NCBI RefSeq assembly: GCF_018304965.1
Contig: NZ_JAGQED010000022.1
Span: 1-64,000, forward strand
Length of the DNA stretch: 64,000 bases
Direction: 5' to 3'
Source: Collimonas antrihumi
GTDB taxonomy: Bacteria; Pseudomonadota; Gammaproteobacteria; Burkholderiales; Burkholderiaceae_D
Shown here piece after piece: positions 18,015 to 28,159 of the stretch (the stretch's first letter is position 1; every line of letters starts with the position of its first letter). A program made the position numbers and the translations under genes. The notes under the pieces were generated by a model. That model saw only the letters and a program-made list of their open reading frames with translations. It did not search any database and had not been told where the DNA came from.

Positions 18015-18884
18015 TCACCAGACGACATCCAGCGGGATCTTCAGATAGCGCACACCGTTCTCTTCTGCTGCTGGTAACACACCGGCACAGATATTGAGCT
18101 GGATCGACGGCAGCATCAAAGTTGGCAAGCCCAACGTGGCATCGCGCCGATTACGCATGGCGATGAATTCATTCTCGCTGATACCATCGCGCACATGGAT
18201 GTTTTTTGCGCGTTGCTCGGCAACGCTCGCCTCGCAGGCCGGAGCCCGGCCATCGGGTGGATAATCGTGGCATACGAACAGCCGTGTCGACGGCGGCAAA
18301 CTCAACAACCTGCTCACCGAATGGTACAGACTGCTGGCGCTGCCACCGGGGAAATCGCAGCGTGCTGAACCCAGGTCCGGCATGAACAGCGTATCGCCGA
18401 CAAACGCCACATCCTGCTCTACCAGATAAGCCATGTCGGCCGGCGTATGCCCTGGAACATGCAATGCTTGCGCGCGCAAGCTGCCGATGTGGAAAACTTC
18501 GTCAGGCGCGAACAAATAATCGAACTGGGAGCCATCCAGCAAAAATTCCGATTGCAGGTTGAAGATTTTTTTGAATACTCCCTGCACTACCCTGATCTGA
18601 TTGCCGATGGCGATTGCGCCGCCCAGATGCTGGCGCAGATAAGGTGCAGCCGATATGTGATCGGCGTGGGCGTGGGTTTCCAGCAACCATTGCACCTTCA
18701 AGTCCTTGCTGCGCACGAACTCGATCACACGATCAGCCGATGCGGTGGAAGTGCGGCCGGCAATCGGATCATAATCAAGCACCGAATCGATAATCGCGCA
18801 CTCGCTACCCGCCGCAGCATAAACCACATAGGTAAACGTGGAGGTATCTTGATCGAAAACGACTTCTATTTGTGGTTTTGTCAT
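18015..18884 (-). CDS. MBL-fold hydrolase, persulfide dioxygenase-like (Blh/ETHE1 group)
   Basis: A 289-residue metallo-beta-lactamase-fold protein. The metal-binding motif HAHADH is at residues 71-76, followed by the His of VPGHTPADM, the Asp of FVGDTLF and the His of VCHDYPPDG. The reading YDPIAGRTSTASADRVIEF near the N-terminus is characteristic of the glyoxalase II-like persulfide dioxygenases encoded with the BigR repressor. It would oxidise glutathione persulfide to sulfite in sulfide detoxification. No bigR gene is adjacent here. It lies 48 bp downstream of zntA on the same strand. Confidence 0.8.
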   Translation of the reverse strand: MTKPQIEVVFDQDTSTFTYVVYAAAGSECAIIDSVLDYDPIAGRTSTASADRVIEFVRSKDLKVQWLLETHAHADHISAAPYLRQHLGGAIAIGNQIRVVQGVFKKIFNLQSEFLLDGSQFDYLFAPDEVFHIGSLRAQALHVPGHTPADMAYLVEQDVAFVGDTLFMPDLGSARCDFPGGSASSLYHSVSRLLSLPPSTRLFVCHDYPPDGRAPACEASVAEQRAKNIHVRDGISENEFIAMRNRRDATLGLPTLMLPSIQLNICAGVLPAAEENGVRYLKIPLDVVW

Positions 18885-18932
18885 TTGACCGCATCCTTAA
18901 CTCAGCTACAAATGACTATATATGATTAAGCA

Positions 18933-21236
18933 TTAAGTACGCAATGCACGCACCAGTCTCAATCCGTTAAACACCACCAGCAAACTCGCGCCCATATCGG
19001 CGAACACCGCCATCCACAACGTCGCTTCGCCAGTCAAGGCCAGCACCAGGAAGACCGCCTTGATGCCCAGCGCCAAGGTGATATTTTGCATCAGCACCGT
19101 GTGCGTCTTTTTACTTAAACGAATGAAATCTGCGATCTTGCGCAGGTCGTCATCCATCAGCGCCACGTCCGCCGTTTCCAGCGCCGTATCGCTACCCGCC
19201 GCTCCCATCGCGAATCCGATATTGGCCTGCGCCAGCGCCGGCGCATCGTTGATGCCGTCGCCCACCATGCCGACGTAACCATAACGCTGGCGCAACGCAT
19301 TGATGGCGTCGCGCTTGTCTTGCGGCAGCTGATCGCCACGGGCATCGCTGATACCTACCTGCGCCGCGATGGCTTGCGCAGTATGTGTATTGTCGCCGGT
19401 CAGCATGACTGCCTCGACCCCGATCGCATGCAAGCTGGCCACCGCTTCCGCCGCCGTATCGCGCACCGTATCGGCGACCGCCAGAATCAGCAAAGGCTGC
19501 GAAGCCGAGCATAGCACCACCGTGGTTTTTCCTTCGCTCTCCAGCGCCGACAAACGTGCCTCCAATGCTGGATTGCAAATATTCATTTCATGCACCAGCC
19601 GATGATTGCCCAGATAGAATTGCTCGCCGTCGATATCGCCCTGCACGCCACGACCCGTCAACGCTTCGAAAGCACCGACTTCCAACAAATTCTCGGCATG
19701 ACCCGAGGCTTGCCAATGCGCCACAACCGCGCCCGATACCGGATGATCTGAACGGCTGGCCAGACTCGCTGCCTGACGCTGTAGTTGCAACAACAGGCGG
19801 CCATCGACGTTGGCCGCTGATTCGGTCACCTGCTGCACCAGTTGCACATCGGTGACGCGCGGCTTGCCCTGCGTCAGCGTGCCGGTTTTGTCCAATGCCA
19901 GCGCCTTGATCTTGCGTCCCATCTCCAGGTACGCGCCGCCCTTGATCAATACCCCGTTCCTGGCAGCAGCCGCAAGTCCGCTTACCACCGTCACCGGCGT
20001 CGAAATCACCAACGCACAGGGACAGGCGATCACCAGCAGTACCAGTGCCTTGTACAACCATGGATAAAACGTCAGACCCATCAGCAATGGCGGCAAGGTG
20101 GCGACCAATATCGCGGCCAACACCACCACCGGAATGTAATAGCGCGCGAACTGATCGACAAAGCGTTGCGTCGGCGCGCGCTCGCCTTGTGCTTGCTGCA
20201 CGCTCTTGACGATGCGCGCCAGGGTCGAATTGGCCTGCAGTGCAGTCACTCGATAGATAAAGGAGCCGCGCTCGTTGATAGTACCGGCAAACACTTGATC
20301 GCCGGCCTGCTTCTCTACCGGCATGCTCTCGCCGGTGATTGCTGCCTGGTTGATGGTGGTTTGGCCATCTGTCACCAGCCCATCCAAGGGCACACGCGCC
20401 CCCGGCTTGACCCTGATCAGCGCAGCCAACACCACTTCACCGGTGGCAACTTCTCGCCACTCGCCATCGGCGTCTTGCACAGTCGCCAGATCCGGCGCCA
20501 TCGCCATCAATCCTTTAATCGCGTTGCGGGCACGGTCGAGCGACAAAGCCTCGATCATTTCTGCCAGCGCAAACAGGAAGATCACAACCGCCGCCTCCGG
20601 CCATTGGCCGATGACGGCAGCACCGATCACCGCCAGCGACATCAGGAAATTCATGTTGAGAGAGAAATTCCGTAGCGCTATCCAGCCCTTTTTCAGCGTA
20701 TCGAGGCCACCGCTCAGGATTGCAATCAACGCCAGGCCGATCACCAGCCATGAACTTTCCTGGCCACCGCCCCAGGCCACGACCTCGGCGCCGACTGCGG
20801 TCATGCCGGAGATTGCCATCAGTAACCATTTTTTCCTGGATATCTTGAAAGCGCCATCGCCCATGCCTTCAGTCAGATCAACCGCGCCGGTCAGCGTATC
20901 CGATTTGAGCGCCGGTTCCATGTCCAGTGCTTTCAAGGTGGCGACGATCGCGGCCACCGAGGACAACCGATGCTGGACCGTCAGTTCGCGCTGGATCAGG
21001 TTGAATTGCATGGCCTCGATGCCGGCCATGCCTCGGAGTTTGTCCCTGATCAGTTTTTCTTCCGTCGGGCAATCCATCTTCTGGATCAGGAACACGGCCT
21101 GCTCGGCGCCGGCAACCAATGGCGCGCGGCTGACGGCCGGCGTGCCGGCGTGTGCACAAGCGTGCTCATGCTGGTGATCATGCTTATGCTGATGATCATG
21201 TTGATGATCGTGATGGTCGTGCTCACAACGGCCCAT
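18933..21236 (-). CDS. zntA: Zn/Cd/Pb-translocating P1B-type ATPase
   Basis: A 767-residue inner-membrane heavy-metal exporter. The N-terminus is a His-rich tail (residues 5-29) followed by one heavy-metal-associated domain in which the metal motif is MDCPTEE (54-60) rather than C-x-x-C. The membrane CPC motif lies in VIACPCALVIS, the phosphorylation site in ALDKTGTLTQG and the hinge in MVGDGINDAPALAQA. These features place it in the P1B-2 group. It is divergent from a CadR/PbrR-type MerR regulator, with a MerR-type promoter between. AGGAG precedes the ATG. The name cadA would serve equally well. Confidence 0.93.
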   Translation of the reverse strand: MGRCEHDHHDHQHDHQHKHDHQHEHACAHAGTPAVSRAPLVAGAEQAVFLIQKMDCPTEEKLIRDKLRGMAGIEAMQFNLIQRELTVQHRLSSVAAIVATLKALDMEPALKSDTLTGAVDLTEGMGDGAFKISRKKWLLMAISGMTAVGAEVVAWGGGQESSWLVIGLALIAILSGGLDTLKKGWIALRNFSLNMNFLMSLAVIGAAVIGQWPEAAVVIFLFALAEMIEALSLDRARNAIKGLMAMAPDLATVQDADGEWREVATGEVVLAALIRVKPGARVPLDGLVTDGQTTINQAAITGESMPVEKQAGDQVFAGTINERGSFIYRVTALQANSTLARIVKSVQQAQGERAPTQRFVDQFARYYIPVVVLAAILVATLPPLLMGLTFYPWLYKALVLLVIACPCALVISTPVTVVSGLAAAARNGVLIKGGAYLEMGRKIKALALDKTGTLTQGKPRVTDVQLVQQVTESAANVDGRLLLQLQRQAASLASRSDHPVSGAVVAHWQASGHAENLLEVGAFEALTGRGVQGDIDGEQFYLGNHRLVHEMNICNPALEARLSALESEGKTTVVLCSASQPLLILAVADTVRDTAAEAVASLHAIGVEAVMLTGDNTHTAQAIAAQVGISDARGDQLPQDKRDAINALRQRYGYVGMVGDGINDAPALAQANIGFAMGAAGSDTALETADVALMDDDLRKIADFIRLSKKTHTVLMQNITLALGIKAVFLVLALTGEATLWMAVFADMGASLLVVFNGLRLVRALRT

Positions 21237-21294
21237 GGTGTGGTTCTCCTTGACTCGGGTCTTGTTAAATAACGCAATTGATTACTCCTTGCAT

Positions 21295-21325
21295 ATTTAA
21301 AACCCTGTAGCTACTATAAGGTCAA
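21295..21325 (-). promoter_or_regulatory. MerR-type promoter/operator of zntA
   Basis: On the minus strand: TTGACC (21325-21320), a 19-bp spacer and TTAAAT (21300-21295). The spacer contains an imperfect dyad of the ACC-TATAG-GCTA-GGGT type known from cadA and pbrA promoters (21302-21322). The overlong spacer is the mark of promoters that MerR-family activators untwist upon metal binding. The regulator gene diverges from the same region. Confidence 0.85.
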
Positions 21326-21359
21326 GGATTTAGTTTGAAGCAACAGGAAAAAAACAACC

Positions 21360-21815
21360 ATGAACATGACTTCACTCAAAATCGGCGAACTGGCCAGTCA
21401 GGCCGGCTGTCCGGTCGAAACCATCCGCTATTACGAACGCGAAGGCTTGCTGCCGCTGGCAGCGCGCTCTCAAAGCAATTACCGGCTTTACGGTCAAGCG
21501 CATATCGAACGCCTGCAATTCATCCGCCATTGCCGCTCGCTGGACATGACCTTGGATGAAGTGCGCAAACTATTGCAGTTTCGCGACTTGCCGGAAGATA
21601 ACTGTGCTGAAGTCAATACCTTGCTGGACCACCATATCGAGCATGTCGCCAACCGCATCAGCGAATTGAAGGCATTGCAGACGCAACTGAAGCAATTGCG
21701 CAAGCAATGCCAGAAGAGCCAAGCCGCCAAGGATTGCGGCATCCTGCAAGGCCTGGCCAGCATGGAAGACGACGCGCCGGCCAATCTTGGCAGCCATGGC
21801 GGTGGCGTCCACTAG
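21360..21815 (+). CDS. cadR: MerR-family Cd(II)/Pb(II)-responsive regulator (CadR/PbrR type)
   Basis: A 151-residue MerR-family activator. The N-terminal winged helix has IGELASQAGCPVETIRYYEREGLLP (residues 7-31). Metal ligands expected for CadR/PbrR are present: Cys in EDNCAEVN (about residue 81) and the pair in KQCQKSQAAKDCGIL (C119-x7-C-like spacing). The C-terminus is Gly/His rich (GSHGGGVH), which resembles the His-rich tail of CadR that adds a second site. It should control zntA from the shared promoter. Confidence 0.88.
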   Translation: MNMTSLKIGELASQAGCPVETIRYYEREGLLPLAARSQSNYRLYGQAHIERLQFIRHCRSLDMTLDEVRKLLQFRDLPEDNCAEVNTLLDHHIEHVANRISELKALQTQLKQLRKQCQKSQAAKDCGILQGLASMEDDAPANLGSHGGGVH

Positions 21816-22182
21816 CCCCCCAACACTCAACGATGAATATTCACTCAGACGACCTGCGGATTTTTATCGCCGTGGTTGACAGCGGCACACTCAGCGCCGC
21901 CGCCGAGCAGCTGGGCCAGACCACATCCGGCTTGAGCCGCGCATTGTCGCGGCTGGAACAGAAACTGGCCACCTCGCTCCTGACCCGCACCACGCGTCGC
22001 ATGGAACTAACCGAAGAGGGTCATCTCTTCCTGGAAAAGGCGCGCACGATTATCGCAGCCATGGAGGAGGCGGAAGAAGCTATCCAGGTGCGCCATCAAA
22101 GACCATCGGGACGCCTGCGGGTAGACGCCTCGCCGCCTTTCATGCTGCACTGCATAGTGCCGCACCTGGCACAGGGAAATCT

Positions 22183-23190
<1,008 letters not shown>

Positions 23191-23347
23191 AATGACATCC
23201 TTCATGTAACTTCACGTATTCGATTGAAAAGGCACAACCAGACCTGGCTGCGTTGAACACATTATTGTCCGCACTCTCAAATTGATAAATGCGCATAAAA
23301 TGATTTCTTTATTCGAAAATTACTAACAATAAGAAACAGGAGCGGCC

Positions 23348-24247
23348 GTGGATCGGATTCAAGCAATGGAAGTCTTCTCACGCGTCGCTGAACTGGGCAG
23401 CTTCAGCCGCGCGGCCGAGCAATTGAACTTGCCGCCGGCAACCGTGACCAATGCGGTTCAGGCGCTGGAGAAACACCTCGGGGTGCGTCTGCTGCAGCGA
23501 ACCACGCGCAAGGTAACGCTGACCGATGAAGGCATCACCTACCTTGATCGCTGCACCCGATTATTAGCCGAATTCGAAGATATCGATACCCTGTTCCAGC
23601 ACGAGCAACTGCAGCCGCGCGGCGTGATCAGGGTCGATCTGCCGGAACGCCTGGCGCACACAGTGGTGATTCCCGCGTTGCCGGATTTTTTTGCGCAGTA
23701 TCCGAACCTGCGGATCAAGTTGAGCGCTACCGACCGCTTCGTCGACCTGATCGGCGAGGCGGTCGATTGCGTGGTGCGCGCCGGTCCGCTCAGCGATTCC
23801 AGCCTGATCGCGCGTCGCATAGGCAGCATGGAACAGATCAACTGCGCAGCCAAATCTTACCTGGATCGCCAGGGCCGGCCGCAGACCTTGGGCGATTTGC
23901 AGCATCACATGGTGGTCAATTATTTTTCCAGCCGCACCGGACGCGACCTTGGCTGGGAATATCTGGAGGATGGCGAACCGCGTTTTCTGAAGCTTCCAGG
24001 CCAGATTTCGGTAGCCAGCTCGGAGGCTTACCTGGCCGCCTGCATCGCCGGACTAGGGTTGATACAAGCGCCGCGCTTCGGTCTGGAAGAGTTGCTGGAG
24101 AGCGGTGCCGTTGAAGAAGTGCTGCCGGATTTCAAGCCCGCGCCATTACCGGTATCCGTGGTGTACGCCCACAACAAACACCTGTCGTCGCGCGTGCGGG
24201 TGTTTGTCGACTGGATCGCCAAATTGCTGGCGGAGCGTTACACCTGA
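23348..24247 (+). CDS. LysR-family regulator, CrgA/DsdC-like group
   Basis: A 299-residue LysR protein. The DNA-binding domain (residues 1-60, VFSRVAELGSFSRAAEQLNLPPATVTNAVQALEKHLG) opens with MDRIQAMEVF, typical of the large subgroup that regulates a divergent oxidoreductase. The start is GTG 23348, with CAGGAG 5 bases upstream. It diverges from the aldo/keto reductase gene with 157 bp between them, and regulation of that gene is likely. Confidence 0.88.
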   Translation: MDRIQAMEVFSRVAELGSFSRAAEQLNLPPATVTNAVQALEKHLGVRLLQRTTRKVTLTDEGITYLDRCTRLLAEFEDIDTLFQHEQLQPRGVIRVDLPERLAHTVVIPALPDFFAQYPNLRIKLSATDRFVDLIGEAVDCVVRAGPLSDSSLIARRIGSMEQINCAAKSYLDRQGRPQTLGDLQHHMVVNYFSSRTGRDLGWEYLEDGEPRFLKLPGQISVASSEAYLAACIAGLGLIQAPRFGLEELLESGAVEEVLPDFKPAPLPVSVVYAHNKHLSSRVRVFVDWIAKLLAERYT

Positions 24248-24288
24248 GCCGGCCTGAACCAACACAAGGCCGACCAAGGTACTAACAC

Positions 24289-24832
24289 CTAGGCAGCTGC
24301 GGCCTGCTGGGCGATCCAGCTGTTTATCTGCGTTTCCAGCATCTCCAGCGGCAAGGCGCCATTGTCGATGACGGCGTTGTTAAAGCGCCGCAGGTCAAAC
24401 TTGCTACCCAACTCCTGCTGCGCTCTTTCGCGCAAGGCCTTGATTTTCAGCTGGCCGATCTTGTAACCCAGGGCTTGGCCAGGATCGACGATGTAGCGAT
24501 CGACTTCAACCTGGTTGTCGTGCGGCGGATTGGCGGTGTTCACGTTCATGTAGTCGATCGCCTGTTGCCGCGTCCAGCCCAGCGCATGCATCCCGGTATC
24601 GACCACAAGACGGGCGGCCCGGAACAACTCATCGTTGAGATGCCCGAACTTCGAATAGGGATCGGTATAGAAACCCATTTCACCGCCCAGGCTTTCAGCA
24701 TACAACGCCCATGTTCCACTGCCAGTCGCTGTCAAAGAGCGTATTAAGTTGCTGCTGTGACGTTGCCGCATGGCTGAATGGCGCCAAAAAAAGGCTGAAA
24801 AGCAGCGTAAAAAGAAAAAGGAATTTGTGCAT
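24289..24832 (-). pseudogene. DUF885 family protein with internal deletion
   Basis: Two ends of a DUF885 protein (normally about 600 residues) survive without the middle. From ATG 24832 the frame encodes a signal peptide (MHKFLFLFTLLFSLFLAPF, then SHAA) and the family's N-terminal LFDSDWQWNM. Near 24715 the C-terminal part starts in another frame: TWALYAESLGGEMGFYTDPY to GYKIGQLKIKALRERAQQ. The join loses about 400 residues and shifts frame, so no functional product is expected. Sequence outside the join is well conserved, so the deletion seems recent. DUF885 proteins are exported metallopeptidase-like enzymes. Confidence 0.85.
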
Positions 24833-24934
24833 CCATGTCTCCGAAGATTAGCCCGCTATTCTAGCAAATCATGTCGGAAAATTTCTTGATGGAAATTCCT
24901 TTCTTGCGGTCGGGCTCCCCGTAGGGTTGCAATC

Positions 24935-26734
24935 TCAAATCGGTGCATCAGACGACGAAAACGATTCGTCAAATTTGCGCTGCGGGGATGCCACGACCAT
25001 GTTGCGGCCACCATGCTTGGCTTGATACAAGGCCTGATCGGCGCGTTCGATCAGGCTTTCAAGACTCTTGTCGCAATCAACAGCCTCGGAATCAAAAGCC
25101 GCCACGCCAAAACTGGCGGTGACATTGACGATCTGGCCATCGTCCAGCTGCAAATGGCAGGCATCTATAGCGCTGCGCAATTTCTCTGCTACGGCAAGCC
25201 CCTGAGACAAATCGATTTCCGGTAACAGCGCGATGAACTCCTCGCCGCCGTAGCGTGCCAGCAGATCGACCTTGCGGCGATATCGCCGACACAGGTCCGC
25301 CACGCCCCGCAGCACCTGATCGCCCCCCGGATGCCCGTACTGGTCATTGACTGCCTTGAAATGATCGACATCCATCAGGATCAGCACCAACTGCCGCCGA
25401 TAACGCTGAGCGATCCCGAATTGCTGCTCGCCTTGCGAAAAAAATGCACGGCGATTCATCAGTCCTGTCAGAAAATCGGTGTCGGACAAGGTCTGCAATT
25501 GGGTAATCAGCTCCTCGCGTTGTTTTTCGAGGCTGACTTTAGCCACGCTGTGCGCCTTCAATACATGTATCGCGCGCATCATGGCGCCGATCTCATCGTC
25601 ATGGCGCGGTATCGGAATTGCGGTGTTCAGACGCTCCTCGGCTAGTGACGTGAACAGATCGGTAGCGTCAAGAATCGGGCGCAGGACGCGCTGCCGTATC
25701 ACCCGCATGAGCAGCATGAAAATGCCCAGCGCGATAACACCCAGGCAGGTTGCCGCCAATAGAACATAGGCAGCGTGCCTGTTTTTATCTTCGGCTTGTT
25801 TGAGCATCTCAGCCAGGACCAGATCGCGCAGATGCGGGATCGCCGCCATTTTCGGCACATAGCGTGCGGTCACATCATGGGCACTCAAGCCGTAGTTTCC
25901 CGTACTGCGCCCGATGACGAACAACTCATCCAGGAAACCCAGGCCAGCGCCAAGGTATTGATCGCGCACCGTATTCAAGGCAACTTCCACGGTCGGATTG
26001 TCTTGGTACGTATGCAATTGCAGCTCAATCACCGAATACAACTGTTCAATCTGTCCGGACAATTTGGAAAACGTGTTGATTTCCTGAGTGGTCAAGGGCC
26101 GCTGAGCGACTATCGGGGCGACAAAGACTGATCCTATCTGGCCCGCAATATTGCGCAAACTGGAGGTTAGCTGAGCGCCCTGCAAACCGTCGCTAAGCTG
26201 CGCATCCGACTTGACCGCAATACCGGACAAAGTGGAAATTGCGGGGGCAAAAACGCCGACCGCGTGGGTCATCATTTCCAGTGCGGTACCGACGGCGGCC
26301 ATGTCGCGCTGCGGTTTCGGGCGGGTTAGTAACAGATCGGCTTCTTTGCGTGCCGCCGCCAGCGCTTGCTGTGTCGATTCCACGTGCTCGATCACTGGCG
26401 CCAGTTGTGGGTCGGCTTGTACTTGCAGAGCATGACGCAAGGTGGCCAGAGATTGATCGCTTGCGGAACGCGCCTGCTCCAGTCCTGCAAACGCCTCTGC
26501 GGCGTCGTCCGATTCTTGGGTCAACCGCGAATTGACAGGTCCGCGCTCGGCTGCCAGCTTTTCTTCCACCAGCAATGCCAGCTGCAAATTCCTGATGGCA
26601 GGCATGCTCTTTGTACTGCGTTCGTATACAGACCATTCACTGCTCACGATTCTGCCGATCAAGGTCAGAAAAAGCAGCATCAGCAGGATCGAAATCAGCC
26701 AAAACAGGCGATTGAGCGACATACGAAATAACAT
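24935..26734 (-). CDS. Membrane-bound diguanylate cyclase (HAMP-GGDEF)
   Basis: A 599-residue protein that makes cyclic di-GMP from two GTP. It has a transmembrane helix at about residues 9-27, a periplasmic helical sensor region to about 315, a second membrane helix (about 319-341), a HAMP-like linker (VLRPILDATDLFTSLAEERLNTAIP) and a coiled segment before the GGDEF domain. The active site is GGEEF (496-500), and the inhibitory I-site RxxD is R487-D490. Both being intact suggests an active, product-inhibited enzyme. No EAL domain. Monocistronic with an A+T-rich upstream region. Confidence 0.9.
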   Translation of the reverse strand: MLFRMSLNRLFWLISILLMLLFLTLIGRIVSSEWSVYERSTKSMPAIRNLQLALLVEEKLAAERGPVNSRLTQESDDAAEAFAGLEQARSASDQSLATLRHALQVQADPQLAPVIEHVESTQQALAAARKEADLLLTRPKPQRDMAAVGTALEMMTHAVGVFAPAISTLSGIAVKSDAQLSDGLQGAQLTSSLRNIAGQIGSVFVAPIVAQRPLTTQEINTFSKLSGQIEQLYSVIELQLHTYQDNPTVEVALNTVRDQYLGAGLGFLDELFVIGRSTGNYGLSAHDVTARYVPKMAAIPHLRDLVLAEMLKQAEDKNRHAAYVLLAATCLGVIALGIFMLLMRVIRQRVLRPILDATDLFTSLAEERLNTAIPIPRHDDEIGAMMRAIHVLKAHSVAKVSLEKQREELITQLQTLSDTDFLTGLMNRRAFFSQGEQQFGIAQRYRRQLVLILMDVDHFKAVNDQYGHPGGDQVLRGVADLCRRYRRKVDLLARYGGEEFIALLPEIDLSQGLAVAEKLRSAIDACHLQLDDGQIVNVTASFGVAAFDSEAVDCDKSLESLIERADQALYQAKHGGRNMVVASPQRKFDESFSSSDAPI

Positions 26735-26875
26735 ACTTACAGATTAGGCTGGATTAGGCTAAAGAATGTAGTTGATTGTTTTTAATAGTTACAATCTATT
26801 TAATATTAAAATTTAATAGATTATTATTTAAACGATCCTATCACAATCCGCCACAGTCGCAACCTGTCCGGCTGG

Positions 26876-28024
26876 TCAGGTCCCCAGGCTCACCTGCTTT
26901 TCCGTGTACCCGTGCAGTGCCAGCACATCACGATAAAGCGTGGCATAGCTTTCCCCCATCAACCTGGCTGTGAACAATTTCTGATAGCGTGCTTGCGCCC
27001 GTACCCCCATCGCCTGCACTTGCTCGGGGTTATCCCACAACTGCTGCATCGCCCGCCGGAAGGCCTCCGGATCGCTGGGTGGAACCACCAGTCCGGTTTC
27101 ACCGTGGTTGTTGATGTAGCTGGTGCCGGTGCCGATCTCGCTGGAAATCATCGGCTTGCCGTACATCGCCCCTTCCAGCAAGGAGATGCCAAATGCTTCC
27201 GAACGCAAATGCGACGGAAACACGATGGCGTAAGACAACTGCAGCAATGCAGCTTTGTCTTCATCGCTCACCATGCCCAGGAAGATTACATTGCGTAGTC
27301 CTTGCTCATCGGCGCGCTGTTTCAACTCTTGCTCAATCGGCCCGGCGCCGACAATCACAATCGGATAATCGGTTCCACGCGCCGCATCCAGCAGGATATG
27401 CAAACCTTTGTAATAGCGGATAACGCCCACAAACAAGAAGAAACGCGGACCGATCCGCTTTCTCCACTCGTCCATCAACGTCGCTGACGGCTGCGAATAA
27501 TTATCCTTGTCGAGACCAATCGGAATTACCTGGGTCTTTTCTCTGTATCCGGCCAGCACCGAGCTGGTTTGCAGATAATTAGGGGAAGTGGCAACGATCG
27601 CGTCGACGCTGTCGAGGAAGCGATGCATCAACGGCCGATACAACTGCAACAGTGTTTTATAACGCACGATGTCGGAGTGATAGGTAACCACGCTCGGCTT
27701 GTTCATGCGCGTGACGAAATGGGCCAAATCCATGAACGGCCACGGAAAATGGTAATGCACGATATCGACCTCGGCAGCGAGTTGCGCGAAACGCTTAAGC
27801 GCAGCAAACGAAAATCCGGTCGACGCAATTTGCAAGTCGAGTTTGACCCGATGCACTTTATGCCCCTCGTACATCAATTCCGCCGGCTCGGGATTATCGC
27901 TGAGAGTCAGTACTTCGCTCTCGATTCCGCTGGCTGGTGAACATTTACACAACTGATAAATGGTTTGCTCGATCCCGCCATACGATTCCGACTGATAAGT
28001 CTTGTAGAAATGAAGAACCCGCAT
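26876..28024 (-). CDS. wbpZ: Glycosyltransferase family 4, WbpZ-like (D-rhamnan synthesis)
   Basis: A 382-residue GT-B glycosyltransferase. It begins MRVLHFYKTYQSESYGGIEQ and has the EX7E motif in SEAFGISLLEGAMYGKP. In P. aeruginosa, WbpZ adds the first D-rhamnose to the lipid-linked primer of the common antigen. Position supports the name, since it is last in an rmd-gmd-manC-wzm-wzt-wbpX-wbpY-wbpZ series. GAGGAG lies 7 bases before the start. A 135-bp gap separates it from wbpY, so a secondary promoter is possible. Confidence 0.85.
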   Translation of the reverse strand: MRVLHFYKTYQSESYGGIEQTIYQLCKCSPASGIESEVLTLSDNPEPAELMYEGHKVHRVKLDLQIASTGFSFAALKRFAQLAAEVDIVHYHFPWPFMDLAHFVTRMNKPSVVTYHSDIVRYKTLLQLYRPLMHRFLDSVDAIVATSPNYLQTSSVLAGYREKTQVIPIGLDKDNYSQPSATLMDEWRKRIGPRFFLFVGVIRYYKGLHILLDAARGTDYPIVIVGAGPIEQELKQRADEQGLRNVIFLGMVSDEDKAALLQLSYAIVFPSHLRSEAFGISLLEGAMYGKPMISSEIGTGTSYINNHGETGLVVPPSDPEAFRRAMQQLWDNPEQVQAMGVRAQARYQKLFTARLMGESYATLYRDVLALHGYTEKQVSLGT

Positions 28025-28159
28025 TGCACACTCCTCTCGTCATCTGCCCCATCTTCCGATACAACATGAAGTGAAAGGCTATTTTTTTATTTATACGAAC
28101 CACCCACAACAACCGATAACATTACTTAACCATACTCAACAGCTGATAACTATTAGTCG

